From contig NC_018470.1 in the NCBI RefSeq assembly GCF_000277815.2, positions 118,563 to 182,562 of the forward strand: 64,000 bases of DNA, given 5' to 3'. The notes below the pieces were generated by a model, which saw only the letters and a list, made by a program, of their open reading frames with translations, searched no databases and was not told where the DNA came from. The first letter of the stretch is position 1, and the number at the start of each line of letters is the position of its first letter. Position numbers and translations under genes: made by a program. This stretch comes from Encephalitozoon hellem ATCC 50504 (lineage: Eukaryota; Microsporidia; Unikaryonidae). Below, one piece after another: positions 19,753 to 29,908 of this stretch.

Positions 19753-20886
19753 ATGGTTTTTGAACACGACCTCCCAGAGGCAGCTGTGGAACGCTACTCC
19801 AGGCAGATAATTGTTCCTGGGATACGTGTGGAGGGACAAAAATGCCTTGGGAACTCGGGGGTATTGGTGGTTGGATGCGGGGGCTTGGGATGCCCTGCAA
19901 TCATGTATTTGGTGTCATGCGGAATCGGAAGATTGGGCCTTGTTGATTTCGATAAAGTTGAGATTCATAATCTGCAGAGACAGGTTATGTACACTGAGGC
20001 AGATGTATCCCAGTATAAGGTTGCGGCTGCACTGTCCTTTGCCAGAAGGGCGAACTCCTCTATTGAGATAGTAGGATATAACGAATTCCTCAGTGAGGAG
20101 AATGTGGAAAGAATCATTAGCCCGTATGACGTTATTCTGGATTGCACAGACAGTATACATACAAGGTACCTTCTGAGTGACTATTGCAAAGTCCTTTCCA
20201 AAAACCTTATCTGTGGATCTGTGCTCAGATGGGAAGGCCAGCTATACAAGCTTACGCCTTCTGGACCATGCTACAGATGCCTTTTTCCAGAGATGAAGGA
20301 AAGAACGCTAACATGCGAAGATGCAGGCGTGGTAGGACCCATTTGTGGAGTGATTGGATCTTTACAGGCCCTAGAGGCAATTAGGGTTATCACAGGAGAC
20401 ACAAGATCGAAGATGGTTATATACAGTGGCATAGGATCTGACCTTGTAGACTCTCAGCTTAGAGGCCCAAAGCCAGACTGCAGTGTTTGCTCAAAAAAGC
20501 TCATTCATAAGAGTCTCTCCTTTCCTGCACGAAGATGTGTGCCTACCAGCAGTACAGAGATCGATCCAGACGTGGCAACAGTTGATTGGAAGGACATCCT
20601 AGGCAATCTCGAATCCTGTCTCCTTATAGACATTAGATCACCGATTCAATATGAAATGTTCAGGATAAAGGGATCCATCAACATCCCACTTGAGAGCCTG
20701 CTAGAAAATACCGGAAAGATCGAGGCAGTGGGAAAAAAGGTAGGAGTTGTGTGCAAAAAAGGAATATCGTCAAAGAAAGGCGTTCTAATACTCAAAGCCA
20801 ATGGTGTTGATGCTTTCTCTGTTAATGGAGGGATTGACGGACTTAAAAGCTACCTTAGAAAAACAGAAAAGTATATTTCTGAATAA
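19753..20886 (+). CDS. UBA4: Ubiquitin-like activating enzyme UBA4/MOCS3 with rhodanese domain
   Basis: 377 residues, ATG at 19753. The E1 adenylation domain has RYSRQIIVPGI, nucleotide loop GCGGLGC (41-47), DFDKVEIHNLQRQV, Asp131 and zinc cysteines C173/C176 and C243/C246. The thioester cysteine corresponds to C188 in TCEDAGVVGP. A C-terminal rhodanese domain follows (LLIDIRSPIQYEMFRIKGSINIP) with catalytic Cys334 in VVCKKGISSKK. Uba4 adenylates Urm1 and builds its thiocarboxylate for tRNA thiolation. With NCS6 nearby it indicates an active Urm1 pathway. Yeast Uba4 is 440 residues; this version is slightly compact. Confidence 0.93.
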   Translation: MVFEHDLPEAAVERYSRQIIVPGIRVEGQKCLGNSGVLVVGCGGLGCPAIMYLVSCGIGRLGLVDFDKVEIHNLQRQVMYTEADVSQYKVAAALSFARRANSSIEIVGYNEFLSEENVERIISPYDVILDCTDSIHTRYLLSDYCKVLSKNLICGSVLRWEGQLYKLTPSGPCYRCLFPEMKERTLTCEDAGVVGPICGVIGSLQALEAIRVITGDTRSKMVIYSGIGSDLVDSQLRGPKPDCSVCSKKLIHKSLSFPARRCVPTSSTEIDPDVATVDWKDILGNLESCLLIDIRSPIQYEMFRIKGSINIPLESLLENTGKIEAVGKKVGVVCKKGISSKKGVLILKANGVDAFSVNGGIDGLKSYLRKTEKYISE

Positions 20887-20903
20887 TTTTTTAGACCGTA
20901 CCA

Positions 20904-21401
20904 ATGCGGGAGACCGGAGAATCCTTGAAAGATGCTCTGGACTTGAAGATTTTCACAAATAAAAGAATATGCATTGACGAGGTTCTTCCGCAGAATGTGG
21001 ATTTTCTTGTTCTTGATCTTTCGAGTGCCTTGGGACTTTCTATATTTACATTCCGCGAGACAGCAAGTCACTATAGGAAAATTGCAAGTATGCAAGGCAA
21101 GAAAGTTGTCGTGAGGTCAATCTATGATGGAGGATATATTGAGTCTGGAATTATAGACGATGTATGGAGTGCAACGAATATGTGCGAATGCAGAGTAGAT
21201 GGAATGGTCTGGACATATAGATCTGGAACTTGTAAGAAGTCTAATTGGTATGAGTATGATATAATAATCAGGGTTTTACCACTAGATAGCGGAGTATCTA
21301 CAGATGTTGATGGAACGATTCTTATTTTCGATAGGGAAAGAAAGTATGCAGAACTTAGATATAAGGTTTTGAGGAGCAGGACGGCATATTATACTCAGTA
21401 G
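20904..21401 (+). CDS. Hypothetical protein
   Basis: 165 residues, ATG at 20904, 17 bases after the UBA4 stop on the same strand. Mixed alpha/beta composition with strands NVDFLVLDLSSALGLSIF, KKVVVRSIYDGG, DIIIRVLPLD and GTILIFDR, and one Cys pair (CECRVDGMVW). No motif, signal peptide or membrane helix is recognised. It ends just before tRNA-Val. Confidence 0.55.
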   Translation: MRETGESLKDALDLKIFTNKRICIDEVLPQNVDFLVLDLSSALGLSIFTFRETASHYRKIASMQGKKVVVRSIYDGGYIESGIIDDVWSATNMCECRVDGMVWTYRSGTCKKSNWYEYDIIIRVLPLDSGVSTDVDGTILIFDRERKYAELRYKVLRSRTAYYTQ

Positions 21402-21512
21402 TCTGTTGAAGGTAATAAAGGAGTTTGCCAGACAAACCTTATATTTCTGTCCAAAGGACTTCATGCTACCAAGGAAAGAGACGGATTGTGGATATCCCGG
21501 GTGGAAGATATT

Positions 21513-21585
21513 GCCCTTGTAGTGTAGTGGTTATCACGCATCCTTTACACGGATGAGGTCCTTGGTTCGATCCCGAGCGAGGGCA
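21513..21585 (+). tRNA. tRNA-Val (TAC)
   Basis: A 73-nt cloverleaf including the discriminator A. Acceptor arms GCCCTTG and CGAGGGC pair with one T-G. The D-arm is TAGTGTAGTGGTTATCA. The anticodon stem CATCC/GGATG encloses TTTACAC, anticodon TAC, and the T-arm contains GGTTCGATCC. No intron. TTTTT follows the 3' end, a Pol III terminator. Confidence 0.95.
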
Positions 21586-21606
21586 TTTTTCTTTATTCTA
21601 TTTATT

Positions 21607-22719
21607 TTAATCGATGTTATCTAAAAATTCCCAGGTGCCGGGTTGGGCAGTATTGAGCATGTACCCATCTGGAAAGGATCCCTCTAGAATAGATTTTTGT
21701 TCTATACTCTTTACCATTGTTGAAATTTCGTAATATGCATACAACAAGAAGAGCAGTATAAACATGGCAGATACGACTTTGGTATAAAGACGTATAAATC
21801 TTTGGGGAATTTCAAGCTCTTTATAGACCATGCATTCAAATCTTTCTATTATTTTTAAAAAAAAGTACGCCATAAATATGCAGAGTGAAGGAGTAAAAAT
21901 CTTAGACAAGAAATAAGATATTATCCTTAGCAAAAAGTTCTCCTCTATAAATCCTTCCTTGGAAAGGATTGAATTGATTTTATTCGCAATGTATTTAAAT
22001 GAATTGCCTGGTTTTGTTCTCATCGCTTTGTTCATAATGTATTTGGATGGGTGTCTTAATGCCCTTTCCATCGCTTCTAAGACCTCTTTGGAAATAGTTG
22101 AGGTTATTATCCAGTATCCAATAACCCTTACAATAATATCTACACTCGTATTACTCTCTATCTCCCTAAAAAGCTCCCAGGAGCAAGAAAGACAGTACTG
22201 AGCTGCCAATAGGTTTGAAGTGTCATTTGAGTCTAGGAGAGAGCCTACTCTCTTCATATTCTTACCTCTTAATGAGATCAATAAAATGTATATCCTAATT
22301 GCTGTCATCACAATTCTCCAGAAATCAATACTTTTAAACCTTAGAGTAAGTGTGTTAAAAAAGCTGGCAAGAAATAATCCTAGTGTTACATTTATGAATA
22401 TAAGCAATCCACATCCCACGCAAAAACGTCTTTTAGCATCGAGAAAAGTAGCAAATATTGTTGAATAGCTTTGCGTTTTCATATACATTTTGATGAAAAA
22501 GCGCAGGGCTTTTTTCAGAAAAAATGGAATATATTCATCTGTAGGTGATGTTCTAGTAAATCCCTCATAAATAAGCTCAATATCGATGCTTAATACAGTA
22601 ATCATAATGCAGGTTATTAAAACCCAGAAAAGCGTCCAGAAAACGCCGCTCGAGTTTCTGGCTTTGGGCTGAATCCTACTCTCATTGTGTTCATCGCACA
22701 GTTTTGCTGGAGAGTTCAT
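21607..22719 (-). CDS. Multi-pass membrane protein, microsporidia-type, function unknown
   Basis: 370 residues, ATG at 22719. The basic, polar N-terminus is followed by a transmembrane helix (FWTLFWVLITCIMITVLSI), further segments (FCVGCGLLIFINVTLGLFLASFF, IVMTAIRIYILLISL, VRVIGYWIITSTIS), and two C-terminal helices (ISYFLSKIFTPSLCIFMAYFFL, VSAMFILLFLLYAYY). No transporter signature is seen. It ends 22 bases after tRNA-Val. The neighbour on the same strand (22860) is also a multi-pass protein of similar hydrophobic profile, so the two may be ancient paralogues, though direct similarity is not evident by eye. Confidence 0.6.
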   Translation of the reverse strand: MNSPAKLCDEHNESRIQPKARNSSGVFWTLFWVLITCIMITVLSIDIELIYEGFTRTSPTDEYIPFFLKKALRFFIKMYMKTQSYSTIFATFLDAKRRFCVGCGLLIFINVTLGLFLASFFNTLTLRFKSIDFWRIVMTAIRIYILLISLRGKNMKRVGSLLDSNDTSNLLAAQYCLSCSWELFREIESNTSVDIIVRVIGYWIITSTISKEVLEAMERALRHPSKYIMNKAMRTKPGNSFKYIANKINSILSKEGFIEENFLLRIISYFLSKIFTPSLCIFMAYFFLKIIERFECMVYKELEIPQRFIRLYTKVVSAMFILLFLLYAYYEISTMVKSIEQKSILEGSFPDGYMLNTAQPGTWEFLDNID

Positions 22720-22859
22720 TATTGGGCCAAAAATAATCTTTATTTTATTTGTCTACCTTTTCTATTCTTATTTAGGAAATTTTATAAACAGCCAATTCAT
22801 CTGAATGAGTAAAATTTCGCATTTGAAACAGAGAGATAGCTGCAACAGTTACGGCGCGT

Positions 22860-23756
22860 TCAATTTTTGTCAAAGAACGAAAACAAAAAACTACTTGCCC
22901 TTTGATGTGCAATGGACCATATAGAGGTTGCATTCTTAACTATATCAATGGCCATGTCTTCTCCCTCCTTAGAAATGTAAAGAGCCAACATAAAAAGAAT
23001 GATTCCATAGGCAAAGAGAAGCCTATCTCGAGGGAGTACTATGCACTTTACAAGCCGATCTTCAAGGTAAATGAGTATCCCTGATGCCAGTATAATCAGA
23101 TACCCTATCAAGAGAGTCGGAATTATATTTCCTAAGTAGGGGATGACTCTCCTCTGAGTTGACGAGGAGAAGCAGTAAACAAGAAAATCAATAAAATGTT
23201 TCATAGAGGATTTCAGATATCCAAACTTCTCTTTTCTTATTACATTCATTCCCAGAATCATCATGACGCTAGTAACAATCACTGTGATTGTGCTTGAGTT
23301 CAAATCGTCAGTGATTCTTTGGGACATAAGTAAGAAATAGGAAGCAATCACTATTTTAGGCGTTGTTTCCTGTTTTACTCTATAGGTTGGTACGCGTCTA
23401 GATTCGTTGAGTATGTGCAAAATCACAACGAAATCAAAGAGTGCTTTTACACATTTAAGGACATTTTCCTTTTCTATATCTTTCATGACAAGATTCCATA
23501 TGCTGGATAGTAGTTCTGTTATCATGTTGATACATGGCAAGGATGCAAAGATCCAGGACACAACCAGGCATGTTATATCTTTTGTCTCGTCAGCTAGAAT
23601 TTCGCTGAAGATATTAACCCACGAATTTGTCGTGGATGCAAGAATTGCAATGTAGAAGTAAATCATGATGTTCCTGAGCTTCTGCTTGTTGTTTGACTTA
23701 ATAAGGAATCTGTTGCTGTCCTGTTCCTTTTCTTGAATGTCCACAGCACAATTCAT
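22860..23756 (-). CDS. Multi-pass membrane protein, function unknown
   Basis: 298 residues, ATG at 23756. A polar N-terminus (30 residues) is followed by about seven hydrophobic helices, for example IMIYFYIAILASTTNSWVNIF, ITCLVVSWIFASLPCINMI, ALFDFVVILHIL, IVIASYFLLM, ITVIVTSVMMILGM, IIPTLLIGYLIILASGILIYL and LLFAYGIILFMLALYI. No known family motif. It lies 140 bases upstream of the other multi-pass gene on the same strand and diverges from the proteasome gene RPT1 with a 133-base gap. Confidence 0.6.
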   Translation of the reverse strand: MNCAVDIQEKEQDSNRFLIKSNNKQKLRNIMIYFYIAILASTTNSWVNIFSEILADETKDITCLVVSWIFASLPCINMITELLSSIWNLVMKDIEKENVLKCVKALFDFVVILHILNESRRVPTYRVKQETTPKIVIASYFLLMSQRITDDLNSSTITVIVTSVMMILGMNVIRKEKFGYLKSSMKHFIDFLVYCFSSSTQRRVIPYLGNIIPTLLIGYLIILASGILIYLEDRLVKCIVLPRDRLLFAYGIILFMLALYISKEGEDMAIDIVKNATSIWSIAHQRASSFLFSFFDKN

Positions 23757-23889
23757 GCTTCCCCTAATATTGAGAGAATTTTATATATGGCTACCAATTA
23801 CCATATTATGTAGGACTCTAGATTGAGGCACAAGAGGTAGTTTGAGGCCCTTTGTTTGTTGAAATTGTTTGGCAGGTAAGGGCCCTTTA

Positions 23890-25137
23890 ATGAGTGGGCA
23901 AAAGCAGGAAAACATCATTGAAGAGAAGGACGTAGGATTTATCTTAAGCTATGGAAGAAACTACTACGCCGAGGAGATAGTGGAAAAGGAGGTGGAGATA
24001 AAAAGGCTTTTCGAACAAATAAGCTTAAAGCTTGGAACAAAGGAGGTTGAGACTGGGCTTGCACCACCTATGTGCTGGGATCTTCTTGGAGACAGAAACA
24101 GAATTCAGAGCGAGCCGAATCTACAGGTTGCCAGGGTGTGCAAAGTCCTTGATGGATACCAAGAGCCCAGATACATGATAGGAATCAAGATGATAGCCAA
24201 ATTTATTGTTGGGAAGGGAAAGCGAGTGGACGGAAGCCTTATACAGGAAGGAATGAGGGTAGGGGTTGACAGGAACAAGTACCAGATTATTCTTCCGTTG
24301 CCTCGAAAGATAGATGCATCTGTTACTCTTATGCAAGTTGAGGAAAGGCCTGATGTGACGTACAACGATATTGGAGGGTGCAGAGAAGAGATTGAAAAAA
24401 TAAGGGAGGTTGTTGAGGCGCCTCTCTTGAATCCGGAGAGGTTTGTTGCGTTAGGGATTGACCCGCCGAAGGGGGTTCTCCTTTACGGACCGCCTGGAAC
24501 AGGGAAGACGTTGCTTGCAAGGGCTGTGGCCAACAGAACAAATGCATGTTTTATAAGGGTTATAGGGTCTGAGCTTGTGCAGAAGTATGTTGGAGAGGGT
24601 GCACGAATGGTTAGAGAGATATTTGCCATGGCTAAAGGAAAGAAGGCTTGCATTATTTTCTTTGACGAGGTAGATGCGTTTGGAGGAACGAGGTTTGATG
24701 ACGACGACGACAACGAAGTCCAAAGAACGATGCTGGAGTTGATAAATCAGCTGGACGGGTTTGACCCGAGAGGGAACATAAAGGTCCTGATGGCGACAAA
24801 TAGGCCGGATACTCTTGACCCTGCGCTTCTCAGGCCGGGGAGGCTGGACAGGAAAGTCGAGTTTGGACTGCCGGATCTCGAGGGAAGGACATCGATTCTA
24901 CGGATTCATGCAAAGACGATGAGTGTTGATAAGGATATTAGATTTGATCTGATTGCAAGGCTTTGTAACAATGCAACTGGAGCAGAGCTGAGAAGCGTTT
25001 GTACAGAGGCAGGGATGTTTGCCATAAGAGAAAGAAGGAAGATTGCGACGGAGGCGGACTTTTTAAAGGCTGTTGACAAGGTTATCAAAGGATATGCGAA
25101 GTTCTCCTCAACTCCAAGGTACCTAACCTATAACTAA
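23890..25137 (+). CDS. RPT1: 26S proteasome regulatory ATPase Rpt1
   Basis: 415 residues from ATG at 23890; the frame upstream uses TTG. AAA motifs: Walker A GPPGTGKT, Walker [10 protein letters not shown], the second region of homology [21 protein letters not shown]. The preceding OB-type region and [30 protein letters not shown] are typical of Rpt subunits. The C-terminus ([12 protein letters not shown]) matches Rpt1 and lacks the HbYX motif found in Rpt2, 3 and 5. It unfolds substrates and opens the 20S gate as part of the ATPase hexamer. The best match among the six is Rpt1 through this tail and the [24 protein letters not shown] segment. Confidence 0.96.
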   Translation: MSGQKQENIIEEKDVGFILSYGRNYYAEEIVEKEVEIKRLFEQISLKLGTKEVETGLAPPMCWDLLGDRNRIQSEPNLQVARVCKVLDGYQEPRYMIGIKMIAKFIVGKGKRVDGSLIQEGMRVGVDRNKYQIILPLPRKIDASVTLMQVEERPDVTYNDIGGCREEIEKIREVVEAPLLNPERFVALGIDPPKGVLLYGPPGTGKTLLARAVANRTNACFIRVIGSELVQKYVGEGARMVREIFAMAKGKKACIIFFDEVDAFGGTRFDDDDDNEVQRTMLELINQLDGFDPRGNIKVLMATNRPDTLDPALLRPGRLDRKVEFGLPDLEGRTSILRIHAKTMSVDKDIRFDLIARLCNNATGAELRSVCTEAGMFAIRERRKIATEADFLKAVDKVIKGYAKFSSTPRYLTYN

Positions 25138-25228
25138 AGCAATAAAGAGTCTTCCCATAATACCTCTATTTACTCGAGCAATATTAAAATCCTAGATGGA
25201 AAGTGGTCCTAGATTTTGAAGCCCCGGA

Positions 25229-27766
25229 ATGGATAGGAATGTTTTGGAGGCCTTAGGAATACCGCTGGATCTTTCCTTTGAGGGAGGGCTTAGCACAGAT
25301 GCCCAAGCTGATGTGGTAAAGCGAATAGAGGAGAAAACATTCTTCCGTCTCAAGGAAGACATGGATGTGGATGCAATGATATCCGGGGTGGTAAGTGATA
25401 CAAGCTCGACAATGGATACATTGAGAAATACCTTGGGAAAGGGGATGTTTGGAGAGAGATTTAGGTTCCTGGAGAGGGTCTGTGTGATTGTGTGTCCCGA
25501 AAGAATCAGTGTTGATGAGATGTCCAACCACTGTGTGTCTATTGATGAGATTATGGGAGAAGATATAGGGAAGATATTCGGAAGGATTATGAGCCTTGAA
25601 GGAGAGGCGAGAGTCAGAAGGCAAGGGGGCCGGTGGAGTTTCAAATCCTTTACAGACATTTTCAAGAGCAAACCTGAAGATGATAAAAGTCTTGCAGACG
25701 GACTGTTTCTTATGCAAAGGTACAAGGAGGCATACAAGGTGTACTCAAGATACAGGGGTGTTGGTGAGTTTTCACAGTATTGCATTGAAATGTCTATTTA
25801 CTGCCTAGTTTTGTCGAAGAAGCCTATTCCACTGAACTTCATAAACTACCTTGAGATGTTTGAGGCGGAGAGCATACGGCTAGTCAGAATGATGAGTATA
25901 ATCATAGGCACAGAGAATGTTGCAGCCCTGTATGTCCTCTCTTTACTTGATCCTAGGTCTCTGTTCAAAGCCTTTGCTCAGGAAAGCCTGGCCCAAGTCC
26001 TTGATAGTAGAGAATACTGTAGAAAGAAGGCAGAGCTATTGTTCTGCTCTGCTTTAAGATTCTACGATGCAAAGCACATGAGTAGGTCTGCAAGATGCTG
26101 CGAAAACTTTCTTGGCCTTACAGACACCATTCTATCTGGGATGGATTTATCCACTCTTGTAAGGAGTGGGTTAGTCTACTGCAACAAGCATATAAAAAGA
26201 GTCCTTAAGTCGATAAAAGAAGAGACTGGGATGGACTCCGAAGACATTGAGAAAGAAGATGAAGAGGTGGTGATTGTGAAGAGAGAGCTGCATGGATCAA
26301 TTTGTGACTTCAAAGGTATTTTGAATGTGGTGGAGTCTGTCTTCTTGGAATGTAAGAGAGTAGGGCTTGTGAGTATTTCAAATATGGAAAGTGGTGCAAT
26401 AAGAACTTATCCGACAGGTCAGAGCATCGCTTTTGATGGCCCTGGAAAGTTTCTTATGAGCCATGTTACTTTCAATGTCAGGGGAATTGAAAAGAAGATG
26501 AGAGTGGGGATTCAGCTAGATGTCAAGGAGGAAGCGTCCTTTATGCACTTGGAAGTAAACGACGTGTGTGAGGTCTTCTGCGGAGAATTGTATTCTCTTT
26601 ATTGTAAGGTTATTAGGAGTCATGGATCAGGCGTTAAAGTTTATTTTGATTGCAGAGAGTTTATAACTGATAAGAATTCATTTAGCCTTGAGATATTGTT
26701 TCCAAGTGTTGGTATTTACACACGCAGAGTCATTCTGGAGACTCTGGGATGTATCGCATATAAGGATGTGAAGTTTGTTGTTGTTCCGTCGTTTTCTATA
26801 GACACATTTAATTACAAGCATTGTCTTCCTTTGTTATTCTTAAGGATTGAAAGTCATGGCATTGAGTGTTCGAGATTAAGAGCCTGCTCGATGCTCAACG
26901 ATAACTTTGAGGTGGTTGGCGTGAAGGCTGTAGATTCTTATTTTTCTTATAGGGATTATGCAGTTGAATACTTCAGAAAGAACATTGTTGGGTCCAGCGG
27001 CAGTCTTAGTGAGCTTCCAAAGGCCACTAGGGAAGATCTGTTATCGTCAGCAGAGACCCAGAAAGTACTGCATGCCATGTACAGGTCTCCTCCTGTTTCA
27101 TTAGATCTACTTTTTGGTGATCTGATACCAGAAATCAAGAATGAAATAGTTCTGTCGGGAAGAGGGATCTACTCTGTATGTGTGTTTCTTCGGGGGAAAA
27201 AGAGTCTGAATGAACTACTAAATTCAAAAAATGAAAGCTTCAGCAAGATTGAGGCATCATTGCCTAGCTCGGGATCTAGGGCAGGCTTAGAAGATTCAGC
27301 TGGCAGCTACAATTCTTCCATGAAGGACTTCCGGGGGATTCCAATGAAAATAGAGATTGAGGTATCTCCAAAAAGAATATGCATGTTCATGTTGGAAGAG
27401 ACATTTGGAACGCTACTATTCTCCAGAAAGAAGGGCGACGAGGCTGTGCCCAAATCCATGAATCCATTTGTTTACATAACATATTCTTCATCCATCCTGG
27501 TATACGAGCCTACAATAATATATCTGTGTATTAGTAACTACTGTGAGCGCTGCACTCTAGATGTTAGGATATTATCTGATACAATAGCCATATGCAGTGA
27601 AGATTCCACCTTTAGCGTTGAGAAGCTTTCGTTTTCTCTATTTGAGATACGATGCATGTTCAAAGAAAGAAAAAGGTATGGATCTGATGATATCAAAATG
27701 TCTATGAAGACTGGAGACGAAGAGATAGATTATGAATGGCTAGTAGAGCTTCCATTTGTTTTGTAA
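25229..27766 (+). CDS. TRS85: TRAPP complex subunit, Trs85/TRAPPC8-like
   Basis: 845 residues, ATG at 25229. A TPR-like region follows an N-terminal Trs85-type domain. The phrase DDKSLADGLFLMQRYKEAYKVYSRY corresponds to the segment in TRAPPC8 reading RLADLxFMLxxYxxAYxxYxxxKxDF, and the following helices (SIRLVRMMSIIIGTENVAALYVLSLLD, AELLFCSALRFYDAKHMSRSARCCENFL) resemble its helical hairpins. The C-terminal half is mostly beta-rich, as in the immunoglobulin-like domains of TRAPPC8. It would act as a tether at the Golgi/autophagosome with a Rab1-type GTPase, which is encoded at 39.8 kb. The call rests on architecture and one short motif. Confidence 0.55.
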   Translation: MDRNVLEALGIPLDLSFEGGLSTDAQADVVKRIEEKTFFRLKEDMDVDAMISGVVSDTSSTMDTLRNTLGKGMFGERFRFLERVCVIVCPERISVDEMSNHCVSIDEIMGEDIGKIFGRIMSLEGEARVRRQGGRWSFKSFTDIFKSKPEDDKSLADGLFLMQRYKEAYKVYSRYRGVGEFSQYCIEMSIYCLVLSKKPIPLNFINYLEMFEAESIRLVRMMSIIIGTENVAALYVLSLLDPRSLFKAFAQESLAQVLDSREYCRKKAELLFCSALRFYDAKHMSRSARCCENFLGLTDTILSGMDLSTLVRSGLVYCNKHIKRVLKSIKEETGMDSEDIEKEDEEVVIVKRELHGSICDFKGILNVVESVFLECKRVGLVSISNMESGAIRTYPTGQSIAFDGPGKFLMSHVTFNVRGIEKKMRVGIQLDVKEEASFMHLEVNDVCEVFCGELYSLYCKVIRSHGSGVKVYFDCREFITDKNSFSLEILFPSVGIYTRRVILETLGCIAYKDVKFVVVPSFSIDTFNYKHCLPLLFLRIESHGIECSRLRACSMLNDNFEVVGVKAVDSYFSYRDYAVEYFRKNIVGSSGSLSELPKATREDLLSSAETQKVLHAMYRSPPVSLDLLFGDLIPEIKNEIVLSGRGIYSVCVFLRGKKSLNELLNSKNESFSKIEASLPSSGSRAGLEDSAGSYNSSMKDFRGIPMKIEIEVSPKRICMFMLEETFGTLLFSRKKGDEAVPKSMNPFVYITYSSSILVYEPTIIYLCISNYCERCTLDVRILSDTIAICSEDSTFSVEKLSFSLFEIRCMFKERKRYGSDDIKMSMKTGDEEIDYEWLVELPFVL

Positions 27767-27809
27767 TGTTTTGAATATTTCTTAATGTGGTTGAGGCGAG
27801 GCCCTACAA

Positions 27810-28877
27810 ATGGGGAAAGATCATCAATTTTGGAACACACAACCTATTGATAGAAATGGAACGGGTGTTATATCAAGCAAAGCCTCTGGATCTCTAGAGC
27901 AACCCAAGCTCCCTGAGGGATTCAGGTTTGAAGATCTTCGGTGTGTCGAAGAAGTCGCCGAGTTTCTTGAGAAGAACTATGTAGAGGATGTTTGTTCTAA
28001 GCATAAGCTTAAATATTCTTCAGATTTTCTAAGGTGGGTGGTTGATTCTGAAGACAAGAGGAAGAAGTATTGCATTGTTCTTCGACTCTATGGAAGGATG
28101 GTAGGATTTATATTTGGGAAGGAGCACCATGTTGTGATCCGGGGAGTGAAGAATAGAGTAATTGGAGTAAACTTCCTGTGTGTGTCATGTGATATGCGAG
28201 GAAAAAGACTGGCACCGGTACTTATAAAGGAGGTTACAAGGCGAGCGAATGTGGATGGTATTTTTAAGGGAGTTTTCACAAGTGGAACAGAGCTATTTTT
28301 CAATGTTTCTCGCGGTAGGTATTACCACCGACCTTTGAATGCAGAGAATATGTTTATGAGTGGGTTTAGTGATCGAATGATGGAGGTTAGAGAAGTGCGG
28401 GTGAGAAAAGGAACAAGAATTGCTGAGGAAAAGGACATGAAGGATATAGAAAGGCTATATCTGGAGGAGAGTAAGCAATACATGTTTTATGAAGAAATGG
28501 AGCTATCGGGCATAATATCTACATTTAAGCCTGTAAAGAATGTTCTATACACGTATGTGCACGAGAGCGATGGACACATCGATGGATTCGGAGCATTCTT
28601 TGTAATTGATACGATTGAAAAGAAAAGTAATCGAAAAGTTCAAGGCGGATATCTATACTACAAGGGAGGAAAGGACAGCACACAGATGGTTGAAGACCTT
28701 ATATACTTTGCACAGAGGGAGGGGTGCGATGTATTCAATTGTCTTAATATGATGGGGAATTTGTCGTTCTTAAGAAATCTCGGGTTCTACCCAGGTACTG
28801 GCGAGCTTCGATATTATCTGTACAACTGGAGCAGTGGGGAAGTGCCAAAGGAAAAAGTGTTTTTCATTCTTCCATGA
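27810..28877 (+). CDS. NMT1: N-myristoyltransferase
   Basis: 355 residues, ATG at 27810. The N-terminus HQFWNTQPI is the NMT signature, followed by RFEDL, [63 protein letters not shown], which matches the NMT core ([26 protein letters not shown]), and YYHRPLN. It attaches myristate from myristoyl-CoA to N-terminal glycine in the cytosol. The enzyme ends at KEKVFFILP, shorter than the yeast enzyme (455), mainly through loss of the N-terminal ribosome-binding extension. Confidence 0.97.
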   Translation: [355 protein letters not shown]

Positions 28878-28962
28878 GTGTGATTGAAAAGTGATTAAAG
28901 ATGTAACAGCAAAGTGTGTTTTGAGGATTTTAATATTTGATAGATCCTGTGCCCCAGGCTCG

Positions 28963-29871
28963 ATGAAGTTGGTGACGCATAGCGAAAGATTCCACTATGA
29001 TGAGATTCTTGCAACCTGTATACTTCTTCGAATATATCCTGACGCTGAGGTTGTGAGGACAAGAGACGATGCCCTGATTGAGCAAGGAGACATAGTCTAT
29101 GACGTCGGGAAGGTGTTTGATCCAAAGATCGGAAGGTTTGACCATCACCAAAGAACATTTTCCGAGACATTTTCACCCAAGTATGACGTCAAGCTCAGCA
29201 GCAGCGGGCTGATCTTTAAGTATTTTCACAAGAAATTCCTGTCTCTGTATGGAATAGAGGATTCCTGCGAAATATACGGTATAGTGGTAGACAAGATATA
29301 TTCGGAGTTTTTTTTGTATGCAGATGCTATAGACAACGGACAGGACATACATGGATCAATAAGGCCTCGGACTGTCCCTGATTTGGTTGGGCTATTTAAT
29401 GTAGATGTTCCAGACGAGGAGTTAGAGAGCAAGGGATTCCGTAAAGCACTAGAAATTGTAAGCATGGATCTGGATAATTATATGAAAAGAGCCAAAATGT
29501 GGATTGATAATTACGAGTATGTTGAAAGAAAAGTAAGGGAGACGAATGGGCCCATACTCATGCTTGATAAGCATTATAGCACAGACTTGGTGCTAGAAGT
29601 TGAGAGCCGGAATGATAAGGATTTCAAGTTCATGGTCTTTCCTCATAGAAATGCTTATAGAATAATTGCCATTCCAAAATGCAAAGGATCATTTGAAACA
29701 AAAAACCCTCTTAAGGAAGAATGGAGAGGGCTTGTGAATGAAGAGCTAGTGAAGGTATCTGGGATCGAAGGATGCATATTTGTGCATTCTTCTGGATTTT
29801 TGGGGATTAATAAGACGCTCGAAAATGCTCTGAAGATGTGTGAAGAATCTCTTTTCAATAGGAGTGGTTGA
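28963..29871 (+). CDS. MYG1: MYG1 family metal-dependent exonuclease
   Basis: 302 residues from ATG at 28963 (upstream open frame starts with GTG). The N-terminal phrases match MYG1/UPF0160: THSERFHYDEILATCILLRIYPDAEVVRTRD, then IVYDVGKVFDPKIGRFDHHQRTF with the DHH metal site, then LSSSGLIFKYFHKKFL. Later SEFFLYADAIDNGQDI matches the family (VDAIDNGIxQ). MYG1 proteins are DHH-type 3'-5' RNA exonucleases of nucleus and mitochondria in animals. In an organism with only mitosomes the role is unclear. It follows NMT1 by 85 bases on the same strand. Confidence 0.9.
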   Translation: MKLVTHSERFHYDEILATCILLRIYPDAEVVRTRDDALIEQGDIVYDVGKVFDPKIGRFDHHQRTFSETFSPKYDVKLSSSGLIFKYFHKKFLSLYGIEDSCEIYGIVVDKIYSEFFLYADAIDNGQDIHGSIRPRTVPDLVGLFNVDVPDEELESKGFRKALEIVSMDLDNYMKRAKMWIDNYEYVERKVRETNGPILMLDKHYSTDLVLEVESRNDKDFKFMVFPHRNAYRIIAIPKCKGSFETKNPLKEEWRGLVNEELVKVSGIEGCIFVHSSGFLGINKTLENALKMCEESLFNRSG

Positions 29872-29908
29872 CTCTAATAAAAACAACAATTTATTCAACA
29901 CGAACTCC

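Noticed and set aside
23860..23890. GGCAGGTAAG before RPT1 as splice site
   Set aside because: No matching acceptor; RPT1 has a complete N-terminus from ATG 23890.
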